From contig JAJYKO010000306.1 of assembly GCA_021788565.1 (NCBI GenBank), forward strand, positions 1 through 6,785: a stretch of DNA of 6,785 nucleotides, given 5' to 3'. The number at the start of each line of letters is the position of its first letter. Positions within the stretch are counted from its first letter, which is position 1. Source of the stretch: Chloroflexota bacterium (GTDB taxonomy: Bacteria; Chloroflexota; UBA6077). Below, piece by piece: positions 1-5,762 of this stretch. The notes under the pieces were generated by a model that was not told the DNA's origin, made no database searches, and worked only from the letters and a program-made list of their open reading frames with translations. Made by a program: the position numbers and the translations under genes.

Positions 1-54
1 CAACAACCTGGCCCAGCATCGAGGAGCCTGGGTTATCGCAACCCGAGCGATTCC

Positions 55-88
55 ATCACCCTGACCCTCTCCCTCTGGGAGAGGGAGG
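55..88. repeat. GC-rich palindromic intergenic repeat (copy 1)
   Basis: A perfect hairpin: CCCTCTCCC (65-73), loop TCT, GGGAGAGGG (77-85), preceded by a CACCCTGA-type lead-in. It resembles the widespread bacterial intergenic palindromes whose spurious translation reads like 'HPxPLPxGEG'. A related unit lies between nuoM and nuoN at 5710-5756. It may act as a transcription terminator for whatever lies left of the window, but no T-run follows, so a dispersed repeat is the safer call. Bases 1-54 hold only a weak 5-bp hairpin (30-34 with 40-44) and no gene that can be supported. Confidence 0.7.
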
Positions 89-100
89 CACCAATCAACC

Positions 101-177
101 GCCGGCGTTGGGACAACGCTGGCTCCAAGATGCTGGCGGGACAACCCGGCTCCTGGGGGTAGGGACAACGCCGGTCC
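101..177. repeat. Three imperfect copies of a GGGACAAC repeat upstream of the SDR gene
   Basis: GGGACAAC followed by a C/G-rich tail ending in TCC occurs at 110-126, 138-153 and 162-177, all in the same orientation, with starts 28 and 24 bases apart. The first copy overlaps an inverted repeat: GCCGGCGTTG (101-110), loop GGA, CAACGCTGGC (114-123), with one G/T mismatch in ten. The set lies directly upstream of the ribosome binding site of the short-chain dehydrogenase, so it could be a regulator binding array. It could equally be a degenerate short tandem duplication. No clear promoter boxes were recognised beside it. Confidence 0.5.
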
Positions 178-199
178 GTCGAATAATCGAGGAGGAGAC

Positions 200-949
200 A
201 TGAGCAACCTTTCCGGACAGATAGCTGTAGTGGCGGGGGCGAGCAGCGGAATGGGCCGGGCCACGGCTTTGGCGCTTGCCGCAGCCGGCTGCAAGGTCGT
301 GGCTGGCGCGAGGAGGCCAGAGGCCCTGGATTCCCTTGCGAAGGAAGCCGCCGCAGCGGGGGGTGAGATTTTTTACATAAAGACCGACGCCTCCGTGAAG
401 GCCGATGCTCAGGCGCTGGTGAACATGGCCGTCGAGCGATTCGGCAGGGTAGACGTACTGGTCAACTCGGTGGGCACCAACACCACCAACAGGCTCCTGG
501 CCGACCTTACCGACGCGGATTGGCAGGAGTTGATCAACGTCAACCTCATTAGCGCCTACAATCTGACGATGGCTATTCTGCCGCAACTGCGCAAGCAGGG
601 AGGCGGGCTCATAATTCACGTAACTTCTTGCTCCGCGGCGTGGCCGGACTTCTCGGGAATCGGCTACCAGGCGGCCAAGAGGGGCGTGAACGGACTGGCC
701 CACGCTACCCGGATGGAAGAGGCGAAGAACGGCATCCGTGTCAGCGTCGTCATGCCCGGGCTTACTGACACGCCGCTCATGCAGAAGCGGAAGGTTCGGC
801 CGACGAGGGACACCCTGGACAAGGCCCTCCAGCCAGACGACATCGCGGCGGCATGCGTGTTCCTGGCCAGCCTGCCCCCGCGGGCCTTTGTACCTGAGAT
901 GCCGGTATTCGCCAGCGCGCTCCAGTCCATCGGCGCAACGATAGCGTAA
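200..949 (+). CDS. Short-chain dehydrogenase/reductase (SDR) family oxidoreductase
   Basis: A 249-residue cytoplasmic oxidoreductase, the usual length for classical SDRs, which interconvert alcohols and ketones (or similar groups) using NAD(P)(H). The nucleotide-binding glycine motif is AGASSGMG (residues 12-19), with Ala where Thr is usual. R38 and R39 after the second strand, with no acidic residue there, suggest a preference for NADP(H). The NNAG motif is degenerate (NSVG, 89-92). The catalytic tetrad is present: N115, S143, Y156 and K160 (YQAAK). A PG motif followed by TDTPLM fits the substrate-loop region. The ATG follows AGGAGG (190-195) at a 4-base gap, which fixes the start. The zinc dehydrogenase 105 bases downstream runs the same way, so co-transcription is likely. 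Family assignment is firm; substrate and pathway are unknown. Its C-terminal segment is rather divergent. Confidence 0.93.
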   Translation: MSNLSGQIAVVAGASSGMGRATALALAAAGCKVVAGARRPEALDSLAKEAAAAGGEIFYIKTDASVKADAQALVNMAVERFGRVDVLVNSVGTNTTNRLLADLTDADWQELINVNLISAYNLTMAILPQLRKQGGGLIIHVTSCSAAWPDFSGIGYQAAKRGVNGLAHATRMEEAKNGIRVSVVMPGLTDTPLMQKRKVRPTRDTLDKALQPDDIAAACVFLASLPPRAFVPEMPVFASALQSIGATIA

Positions 950-960
950 CCAGCTATTTG

Positions 961-1033
961 CCGTAGGGCGCGGGCTTGTCCCCCGCCGGGCCGTAGTCAA
1001 TCGGGCGGCGGGGTAGAGCGCCCCGCCCTACGG
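961..1033. repeat. 73-base imperfect palindrome between the SDR and zinc dehydrogenase genes
   Basis: Outer arms CCGTAGGGCG (961-970) and CGCCCTACGG (1024-1033) are perfectly complementary over 10 bp. The stem can continue for 4 bp past one bulged base (972-975 with 1020-1023). An inner stem CCCCGCCG (981-988) with CGGCGGGG (1006-1013) adds 8 bp. It fills nearly the whole gap between the SDR stop and the Shine-Dalgarno sequence of the next gene. Its compact shape fits a dispersed palindromic (REP/MITE-like) repeat. In RNA it could also attenuate transcription or stabilise the upstream message. No T-run follows either arm. Confidence 0.65.
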
Positions 1034-1054
1034 ACCTGAACTAGGGAGGATCGC

Positions 1055-2068
1055 ATGAAAGCGGTCGTTTATTACGGCGGCACGGAAGTCAAGTACGAGG
1101 AGTTGGCGAAGCCCGCGCCGGGCCCGGATGAAGTCCTTATCAAGGTCGCGTACGCGGGGGTTTGCGGGTCGGACATCACCATCTACACCGGCAAGCACAA
1201 GCGGGTCACGCCGCCGATCACATTCGGCCATGAGGTCTCAGGCGAAATCGTCGAGCTGGGGGCCGGAGTGACCGACCTGAATGTCGGCGATCAGGTGGTG
1301 GTGGAGCCGCTGGTCCCGTGCGGCAAGTGCTACGCCTGCCGGGCCGGAACCTACAACGTCTGCCGGAACCTTCGGCACCTCGGGATCGATATCCCGGGGA
1401 TGTTTGCCGAGTACGTGATCGCTCGCGCTGAGCGGGCGTACAGGCTTCCTGAAGGGCTCTCCGTCAAGGATGCGGCGCTGGTCGAGCCCACCTCCGTCGG
1501 CGTCCATGCCGTGCGGCGAGCCGGGGTAAAGCTGGACAACCGGGTGGTGGTGCTGGGTGGCGGTCCGATCGGGCTGTTGTGCGCTCAGGTGGCAAGGGTG
1601 GCGTCGTCGGCACCTGTTGATATCGTGGAGATGAGTGACTGGCGGCTGGAGCTGGCCAGGAAGCTCGGTTTCGATCCGATCGATGCGAAGAAGGCGGATA
1701 CCCTGCAGGAAGTGCTAAGGCGAACCGGAGGTAAGGGGGCCGACGTGGTGATTGACACTGCCGGCGTCGCAGCGACTGCACAGTTGCTGCCGCTGCTGGC
1801 CCGGATCCAGGGTACAGTGGCCATGGTGGCCATGCCCAAAGAGCCGGTTCCTGTGGACTTCACGGCTTTCGATCTGAAGGAGGTCGGCTTCGTCAGCAGT
1901 CGCGCTTACATGCGGCCCGACTATGAGACCGCCATCAACCTGCTGGCCGCGGCCAAGGTGGACGCCAAGGCGATGGTCTCGCACGTAATGCCGCTGGGGG
2001 AGTGGCACGACGCGCTGGACCTAGCCAAGAAGGGCGATGCCTCCATGAAGATCTTGCTGCAGCCGTAG
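1055..2068 (+). CDS. Zinc-dependent medium-chain alcohol/polyol dehydrogenase
   Basis: A 337-residue medium-chain dehydrogenase (MDR) of the sorbitol / threonine / butanediol dehydrogenase type, expected to oxidise a secondary alcohol with NAD in the cytoplasm. Catalytic-zinc residues are C37 (GVCGSD), H59 and E60 (FGHE), and E144 (VEP). The structural-zinc cysteines are all present: C89, C92, C95 and C103. The Rossmann motif is GGGPIG (168-173), and E192 at the end of the second strand favours NAD over NADP. Length is close to the family norm of about 340-350, so the gene looks intact. The ATG follows AGGGAGGA (1043-1050) with a 4-base gap. It lies downstream of an SDR gene in the same direction, a pairing common in catabolic clusters for sugars, polyols or hydroxy acids. 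The exact substrate cannot be read from sequence. Confidence 0.94.
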   Translation: MKAVVYYGGTEVKYEELAKPAPGPDEVLIKVAYAGVCGSDITIYTGKHKRVTPPITFGHEVSGEIVELGAGVTDLNVGDQVVVEPLVPCGKCYACRAGTYNVCRNLRHLGIDIPGMFAEYVIARAERAYRLPEGLSVKDAALVEPTSVGVHAVRRAGVKLDNRVVVLGGGPIGLLCAQVARVASSAPVDIVEMSDWRLELARKLGFDPIDAKKADTLQEVLRRTGGKGADVVIDTAGVAATAQLLPLLARIQGTVAMVAMPKEPVPVDFTAFDLKEVGFVSSRAYMRPDYETAINLLAAAKVDAKAMVSHVMPLGEWHDALDLAKKGDASMKILLQP

Positions 2069-2149
2069 CCAGCTGTCGGAGCAAGCGCAGCGGCCGACTT
2101 CGAAGGCGCGGCTTGTCGCGGTGGATGGTACGGTATCAGGTCGACCTTG

Positions 2150-2191
2150 TAGGGCCCGTGACTCGGGCGGGAGCTCGAGTCACGGGCCCTA
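2150..2191 (+). terminator. Strong 16-bp hairpin downstream of the zinc dehydrogenase, probable terminator
   Basis: TAGGGCCCGTGACTCG (2150-2165) pairs perfectly with CGAGTCACGGGCCCTA (2176-2191) around a 10-base loop. It begins 82 bases after the dehydrogenase stop codon and is the most stable simple stem in the window. No T-run follows on the + strand, so this is not a textbook intrinsic terminator. It may still end or protect the dehydrogenase transcript. A protein-binding palindrome is the alternative. Confidence 0.55.
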
Positions 2192-2292
2192 TGTCGTGCA
2201 ATCGCGGCTGGGCCTCTTTGTCGCTTTCTGCCGGCAGGCGTCCGCGCTGGCGCCCCGGTCAGTACAATAAGCCAGGCAAATCATTAACTTGG

Positions 2293-2321
2293 TTGTATTA
2301 GTTGAGTGATTGTGCCATAAT
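2293..2321 (+). promoter_or_regulatory. Candidate sigma-70-type promoter for the cytochrome gene
   Basis: TTGTAT (2293-2298, four of six matches to TTGACA) and CATAAT (2316-2321, five of six to TATAAT) are separated by exactly 17 bases, in a locally AT-richer stretch after the upstream hairpin. Transcription from here would start near 2328 and give a leader of roughly 345 bases before the cytochrome start. The match was made by eye and has no experimental support. It is in tension with the helix at 2321-2328/2392-2399, whose 5' arm would lie mostly upstream of the predicted start site. Confidence 0.35.
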
Positions 2322-2507
2322 CCACAGGCGGGGGGAAGCTGCGTGCCTTCGTCGTATTCGTGCAGCGGGCGGCTCTTCTCAGGCCGCGAGTCTTGTGGAC
2401 GGTGAAGCCCCGGTCGGCAAAGATGCCCTCGGGTGTTGCACTGTGTTGTGCTCCTCTGTAACCATGCCATACCCCAGGTTCGGGAAAGGCCTAGTCTGAG
2501 TTTGGTT

Positions 2508-2553
2508 TGAGACGGGTGTCTTGGTCGCTCCCCATGCGGTAGAACCCGTCTCA
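2508..2553 (+). promoter_or_regulatory. 10-bp hairpin in the cytochrome leader
   Basis: TGAGACGGGT (2508-2517) is perfectly complementary to ACCCGTCTCA (2544-2553), with a 26-base loop. It lies about 120 bases before the cytochrome start codon, inside a weaker outer pairing (2462-2468 with 2554-2560). No T-run follows, so it is not an obvious terminator. It may be a leader RNA structure or an operator half-site pair. Confidence 0.4.
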
Positions 2554-2674
2554 GGCATGGCATGGCGGGAGGAGGCCGGGAAAGGAGGATTCCGTCAAGG
2601 TGTAGGCTGCCATCCGCGTCCCATTCTTTGGTGCAACTGATTCCACCATAGTTTTGCCAGAAGGGGGGAGAAAC

Positions 2675-4132
2675 ATGAGCCGACTTTTCTCGCGACGACT
2701 CGGAATTTCGCTGTCGATAGCGAGCGCGGCAGCGATGCTCATTATGATTGCCATGGCAACCGTAACCGACGCCCTTCCACAGTACGCCGCGGCGACAGGC
2801 CAGCCCTGCGCCACCTGTCACGTCAACCCAGCCGGCGGCGGTCCGCGGAACGCCACCGGGCAGGCTTTTGAGGCAATCCCCACTCACTCTACGGATCCTG
2901 CGGGCGCCTTCGCTCAGATATCCCATACAGCGCCAGCACCGGCGCCAACTCAGGCACCGGCTCCCGCTGCTACCCAGACACCGGCACCAGCTCCCGCTCC
3001 TACCCAGGCTCCAGCACCAGCGGTCAGCAGTCCTGTATCGGTGTCGATCTCCGGTTGGCAGAGCGACGACTCGGTCACCTATGAGGTCGTGATACGCAAT
3101 ACCGGCAAATCCGCTATCGGAAACGTGTATGTGGCAGGGGCGATCCCCAACGGCGCCGCCTTCACATCCGTTACGAACACGCCCTCGGGCACCGGCTTCC
3201 TCAGCTCCAACGGTGGATCGGCTGCCTGGGTAGCTCCGTCCATACCCGCGGGCGGCATCGTTGGACCGTTCGGCTACAAGGTGTCCAAGGGCAACGCCAC
3301 GGATCTCACCGTCGTGGGCTTCGCGCACTGGCTCAGTCCCAGCGACGGTACGGCGGCCACGCCGCCGGTGACACCTCTCACAGCCGCACAGAAGGCGGAT
3401 GTCGACCAGTCCATCCGGGATCAGCTAAACACGGCGGACAACAGCCTGGCGCTCTGGTCGCTGCAGGCCGGCAACGGTCCGCGCATGGTCGACTTCGCCC
3501 GCGACGTCAACCTCGCGTGGTTTGCAGGTCAGGCCCAGAACTGGACCATGGCGCTGTACGAGTTGAACGACCAGTTCCCGGGTGACGCCAGCAAACTGGA
3601 GCTCCGCAACCCCACCCTGGCTCCGTCCGTAAAGAACTTCGAGACCACGTCGGTTCAGCCGGTCGTGGACGCGATCAAGGCCAAAGACCTGAACGCATTC
3701 AATGCTGCCTACGACAAAATGATCGCAGGATGCAACTCCTGCCACGCCGCGCGCGCGGACAGCAAGAGCGTCAAGATCATCCGGCCAACGGCGCCGATCA
3801 TACCCAACATCGACTTCGGCAACGCGGCGACGACTGCAGGCACCAGCGAGACTGAACCGGTGGGCAAGGCGCTCTATCAGACCAACTGCGCTGCCTGTCA
3901 CCTGGCGAACGGCGCCGGCGGCCTCAATATCGGCAGTGCCACGTCCGCCGACCTGCGCGCGCCGGGTCTCGAGACCACCTACAACAATAGCGACGCCCTG
4001 ATAAGCCGGGCCATACTGACAGGCAAGGACCAGGACAACCAGGATCTGGACCCCGTCATGCCGCGGTTCCAGGGTAGGCTGACTCAGGACCAGGTGACCC
4101 AGATCATTTCCTACCTGAAGACCCTCCACTAG
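2675..4132 (+). CDS. Exported triheme c-type cytochrome with DUF11-like domain
   Basis: A 485-residue electron-transfer protein. The N-terminus has Arg7-Arg8 and a hydrophobic stretch (about 11-30), a Sec-type signal with likely cleavage near residue 33. Three covalent heme sites are visible: C45-ATCH, C353-NSCH and C405-AACH. In order: a small N-terminal heme module (about 35-75) rich in Gly; a Pro/Ala/Thr/Gln linker (86-116); a DUF11-like beta-sandwich (about 120-225, with the YxVxxxNTG pattern); a helical stretch ending in the second CXXCH (about 235-375), like class II cytochrome c'/c556; and a C-terminal class I cytochrome c (about 395-485) with M462 as probable sixth ligand. No C-terminal anchor is seen. 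The ATG at 2675 follows AAGGGGGGAG (2661-2670), which favours it over the upstream in-frame TTG at 2654. It converges on nuoN. Its redox partner is unknown; location outside the cytoplasmic membrane is inferred. Confidence 0.9.
   Translation: MSRLFSRRLGISLSIASAAAMLIMIAMATVTDALPQYAAATGQPCATCHVNPAGGGPRNATGQAFEAIPTHSTDPAGAFAQISHTAPAPAPTQAPAPAATQTPAPAPAPTQAPAPAVSSPVSVSISGWQSDDSVTYEVVIRNTGKSAIGNVYVAGAIPNGAAFTSVTNTPSGTGFLSSNGGSAAWVAPSIPAGGIVGPFGYKVSKGNATDLTVVGFAHWLSPSDGTAATPPVTPLTAAQKADVDQSIRDQLNTADNSLALWSLQAGNGPRMVDFARDVNLAWFAGQAQNWTMALYELNDQFPGDASKLELRNPTLAPSVKNFETTSVQPVVDAIKAKDLNAFNAAYDKMIAGCNSCHAARADSKSVKIIRPTAPIIPNIDFGNAATTAGTSETEPVGKALYQTNCAACHLANGAGGLNIGSATSADLRAPGLETTYNNSDALISRAILTGKDQDNQDLDPVMPRFQGRLTQDQVTQIISYLKTLH
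2930..3022 (+). repeat. In-frame degenerate tandem repeat encoding a Pro/Ala linker
   Basis: This segment encodes residues 86-116 of the cytochrome, a low-complexity chain built from PAPAPTQ / PAPAATQT-like units. At DNA level, the phrase CTCCCGCT followed by G/C, CTACCCAG occurs twice about 36 bases apart, with further partial copies on either side. It separates the N-terminal heme module from the DUF11-like domain and is probably a flexible, extended spacer. Such repeats often vary in length between strains by slippage. Confidence 0.75.
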
Positions 4133-4148
4133 GGCGATAATCGTCCAG

Positions 4149-4185
4149 GTGTCACGGCGCGTGACACACCCCGAACTTTGGGGTG
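4149..4185 (+). terminator. Tandem hairpins after the cytochrome gene
   Basis: GTGTCACG (4149-4156) and CGTGACAC (4160-4167) form a perfect 8-bp stem with a 3-base loop. Directly after it, CACCCC (4167-4172) can pair with GGGGTG (4180-4185) around a 7-base loop. They begin 16 bases past the cytochrome stop codon. Neither is followed by a strong T-run, so termination is inferred from position and stem quality. Confidence 0.5.
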
Positions 4186-4208
4186 GAAGTGAATAGAAAG
4201 TAGAGACG

Positions 4209-4270
4209 AGGAACAGCCCCTGTAGATCTGGAGTCTTGAGAGAGAACCAGACGCTACGGGGGCTGTTCCT
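4209..4270 (-). terminator. Long hairpin next to the nuoN stop codon, probable operon terminator
   Basis: AGGAACAGCCCC (4209-4220) pairs perfectly with GGGGCTGTTCCT (4259-4270). The stem extends by five more pairs (4221-4225 with 4254-4258), one of them a G-T, giving 17 pairs. The large loop can form a further 5-bp stem (TCTGG 4227-4231 with CCAGA 4247-4251). It begins one base past the nuoN stop codon. Read on the - strand it is followed by a pyrimidine-rich stretch containing TTT, weakly resembling an intrinsic terminator tail. It probably ends the nuo transcript and could also block read-through from the convergent cytochrome gene. Confidence 0.65.
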
Positions 4271-4271
4271 G

Positions 4272-5693
4272 CTAATGAACCATGCTGGCCACTGCCACTC
4301 GGGCGAAGCTGACGAACGGGTCTGAGTAGATGCCCAGGACGAACACGGCCAGAATGGCGGCCGCGACCGAGACGAAGGCGGTCGTCTGGAACTGGATCGG
4401 CTCCTCGCTGGCCGGAGCCACGAGGTACATCTGCCTGATCACCCACGTGTAGTAGAAGAGGGAGATGGCCGAGGTGAGCAGCCCCAGCACCACCAGCCAC
4501 ACCAGGCCGGCCTGGTACGCCGCGGCGAACAGGTAGAACTTGGCGAAGAAGCCCACCATGGGGGGGAGCCCTGCCAGGGAGAGAAGGCTGAGAGCCAGGA
4601 TCAGAGCCAGGATCGGCGAGCGGCGGTGCAGCCCCGAGTAACCCTCGATGGTGTCGTCAGGTATGGCGCGGGAGGCCAGAATGACCACCCCGAAAGCCGC
4701 CAGGTTCGTGACGGTGTATCCGGCCAGGTAGAACATCACGCTGGAGATACCAGCCACATTGGCCGCGGCAACGCCCATCAGCAGATAGCCCGCGTGACCG
4801 ATGCTGGAGTACGCGAGCATTCGCTTGATGTTCCGCTGGGTCAGGGCCACCACGTTGCCCAGCACCATGGTGAGGGCCGAAAGCACCGCGAAGAGGCTGA
4901 TCCACTCCGGCTGGACGGCCCCCAGGGCCACGGTGAAAACTCGGATCACCACCGCGAAGCCCGCGGCCTTGGACGCCACCGACAGGAAGGCTGTCACCGG
5001 GGTGGGCGCTCCCTCGTAGACGTCGGGGGCCCACATCTGGAAGGGCACCACCGCGATCTTAAAGCCGAAGCCGGCCGCGACCAGAGACATGGCCAATAGC
5101 AAGGCTGGGGAAGCAGCGTTGCCGATCACCTTGGCGATCTCTCCCAGATCGGTGCTTCCAGTGAGGCCGTACAGGATGGCCATGCCGTAGAGCAGGACCG
5201 CCGAGGAGAGGGCACCAAGCAGGAGGTACTTGATGGCCGCCTCACTCGATTTCACGTCGCCCTTGGCGATGCCAGCCAGCAGGTAGAGGCTTATACTGGT
5301 GAGCTCCAGTGCGATGTAGATGGAGATCAGGTCTCTGGTGCTCGCCATCAGCATCATACCGACGGTCGAGAAGGCCAGTAAGGCGTAGAACTCACCCTCG
5401 CGTCCGGGGTGCCGGCTCAGGAAGGCGACCGAAGACAGGGCAACCAGGGCCGCTGCTGCCAGAAACGCCAGCTGAAAGAATATGGCAAAGTTGTCCACCA
5501 CCAGCATCCCGGAAAAGGAAGTGGTGTTGCGCCCGATGAGCGCCACGCTTGCCCCCGCGGAGGCGACGAAGCCGGCGAGGATGAGGGACAGGTCGACGTC
5601 CTTCGCCGTCTCGGGGAGGAAGAGATCCACGATGATCACCAGGCAGGCGAAGGTCGCGAGTATTAGTTCGGGCAGCAGCAGTACTATGTTCAA
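4272..5693 (-). CDS. nuoN: NADH-quinone oxidoreductase subunit N (complex I, NuoN)
   Basis: A 473-residue polytopic membrane protein, close to the family's usual 470-500. NuoN is one of the antiporter-like proton-translocating subunits in the membrane arm of complex I. Family landmarks are present: E130 in YIALELTSISLYLL, K212 (FKIAVVPF), K242 (SVASKAAGF), the signature NIKRMLAYSSIGHAGYLLMG with H300, and K385 (FFAKFYLF). One oddity is PFQMW (Q219), where a His is usual in this family (PFHxW). The start codon is TTG at 5693-5691: GGAGG lies 5 bases upstream and an in-frame TGA (5708-5706) just beyond excludes an earlier start. It follows nuoM by 69 bases and is the last gene of the operon, in the usual M-then-N order. 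The stop is TAG, immediately before a long hairpin. Confidence 0.97.
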   Translation of the reverse strand: MNIVLLLPELILATFACLVIIVDLFLPETAKDVDLSLILAGFVASAGASVALIGRNTTSFSGMLVVDNFAIFFQLAFLAAAALVALSSVAFLSRHPGREGEFYALLAFSTVGMMLMASTRDLISIYIALELTSISLYLLAGIAKGDVKSSEAAIKYLLLGALSSAVLLYGMAILYGLTGSTDLGEIAKVIGNAASPALLLAMSLVAAGFGFKIAVVPFQMWAPDVYEGAPTPVTAFLSVASKAAGFAVVIRVFTVALGAVQPEWISLFAVLSALTMVLGNVVALTQRNIKRMLAYSSIGHAGYLLMGVAAANVAGISSVMFYLAGYTVTNLAAFGVVILASRAIPDDTIEGYSGLHRRSPILALILALSLLSLAGLPPMVGFFAKFYLFAAAYQAGLVWLVVLGLLTSAISLFYYTWVIRQMYLVAPASEEPIQFQTTAFVSVAAAILAVFVLGIYSDPFVSFARVAVASMVH

Positions 5694-5698
5694 GTTGT

Positions 5699-5703
5699 CC
5701 TCC
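5699..5703 (-). promoter_or_regulatory. Ribosome binding site that fixes the TTG start of nuoN
   Basis: Read on the - strand, GGAGG is followed by ACAAC and then TTG. The spacing is near ideal, and the in-frame stop TGA lies only five codons upstream of the TTG. No ATG or GTG alternative exists between that stop and the conserved N-terminal segment (NIVLLLPELIL), so TTG is the only sensible initiation codon. Confidence 0.85.
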
Positions 5704-5709
5704 GCTCAG

Positions 5710-5756
5710 ACCCCTCCCCTGTACCCCTCCCCGAGACGGGGAGGGGCCGGGGGTGA
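5710..5756. repeat. GC-rich palindromic repeat between nuoM and nuoN (copy 2)
   Basis: CCCCTCCCCG (5724-5733) pairs perfectly with CGGGGAGGGG (5737-5746) around an AGA loop. The decamer ACCCCTCCCC occurs twice in direct orientation (5710-5719 and 5723-5732). Read on the - strand it starts CCTCACCCCC, the pattern whose spurious translation looks like 'LTPGPSPSRG', known from dispersed intergenic repeats in many bacteria. It resembles the hairpin at 65-85. It occupies most of the 69-base nuoM-nuoN gap and may adjust the relative expression of the two genes by stabilising mRNA or stopping some transcripts. Confidence 0.72.
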
Positions 5757-5762
5757 GGTTCG

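Larger units (their letters stand above)
2192..2674 (+). other. Long non-coding leader region before the cytochrome gene
   Basis: No convincing gene is seen here. A 65-codon open frame from TTG at 2302 lacks a ribosome binding site and recognisable sequence. Several short helices can be drawn: TCCACAGG (2321-2328) with 2392-2399 (8 bp, one G-U), GCTGC/GCAGC (2338-2342, 2362-2366), GCGGC/GCCGC (2369-2373, 2383-2387), a two-part stem at 2409-2433 with an AAGA loop, and CCATGCC/GGCATGG (2462-2468, 2554-2560). These would suit a structured 5' leader, but I match them to no known riboswitch class. An unused Shine-Dalgarno-like AGGAGG lies at 2583-2588 with no start codon in range. Confidence 0.4.

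Noticed and set aside
2..64. An open frame reaching TGA at 62-64, possibly the 3' end of a gene lying left of the window
   Set aside because: Only 20 codons are visible with no recognisable motif, and the stop lies inside the palindromic repeat. Another frame is open from base 3 to a TGA at 201-203 overlapping the SDR start, but it crosses the repeats and looks equally accidental.
2338..2433. Possible cyclic-di-GMP or cobalamin riboswitch, considered because of stems and a GGCAAAG string
   Set aside because: The conserved core sequences of those classes, as I know them, do not line up with this region, so no class is assigned.
2302..2499. 65-codon open frame on the + strand with several Cys residues
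   Set aside because: It starts at TTG with no ribosome binding site, shows no recognisable family, and its start falls within the candidate promoter.
2583..2588. Shine-Dalgarno-like AGGAGG
   Set aside because: No ATG, GTG or TTG followed by a usable frame lies at a suitable distance; the GTG downstream is followed at once by TAG.
2189..3328. Long open frame on the - strand overlapping the leader and the cytochrome gene
   Set aside because: Its translation is a low-complexity Arg/Gly/Ser/Cys-rich shadow of the GC-rich + strand. The cytochrome frame has clear motifs and a ribosome binding site.
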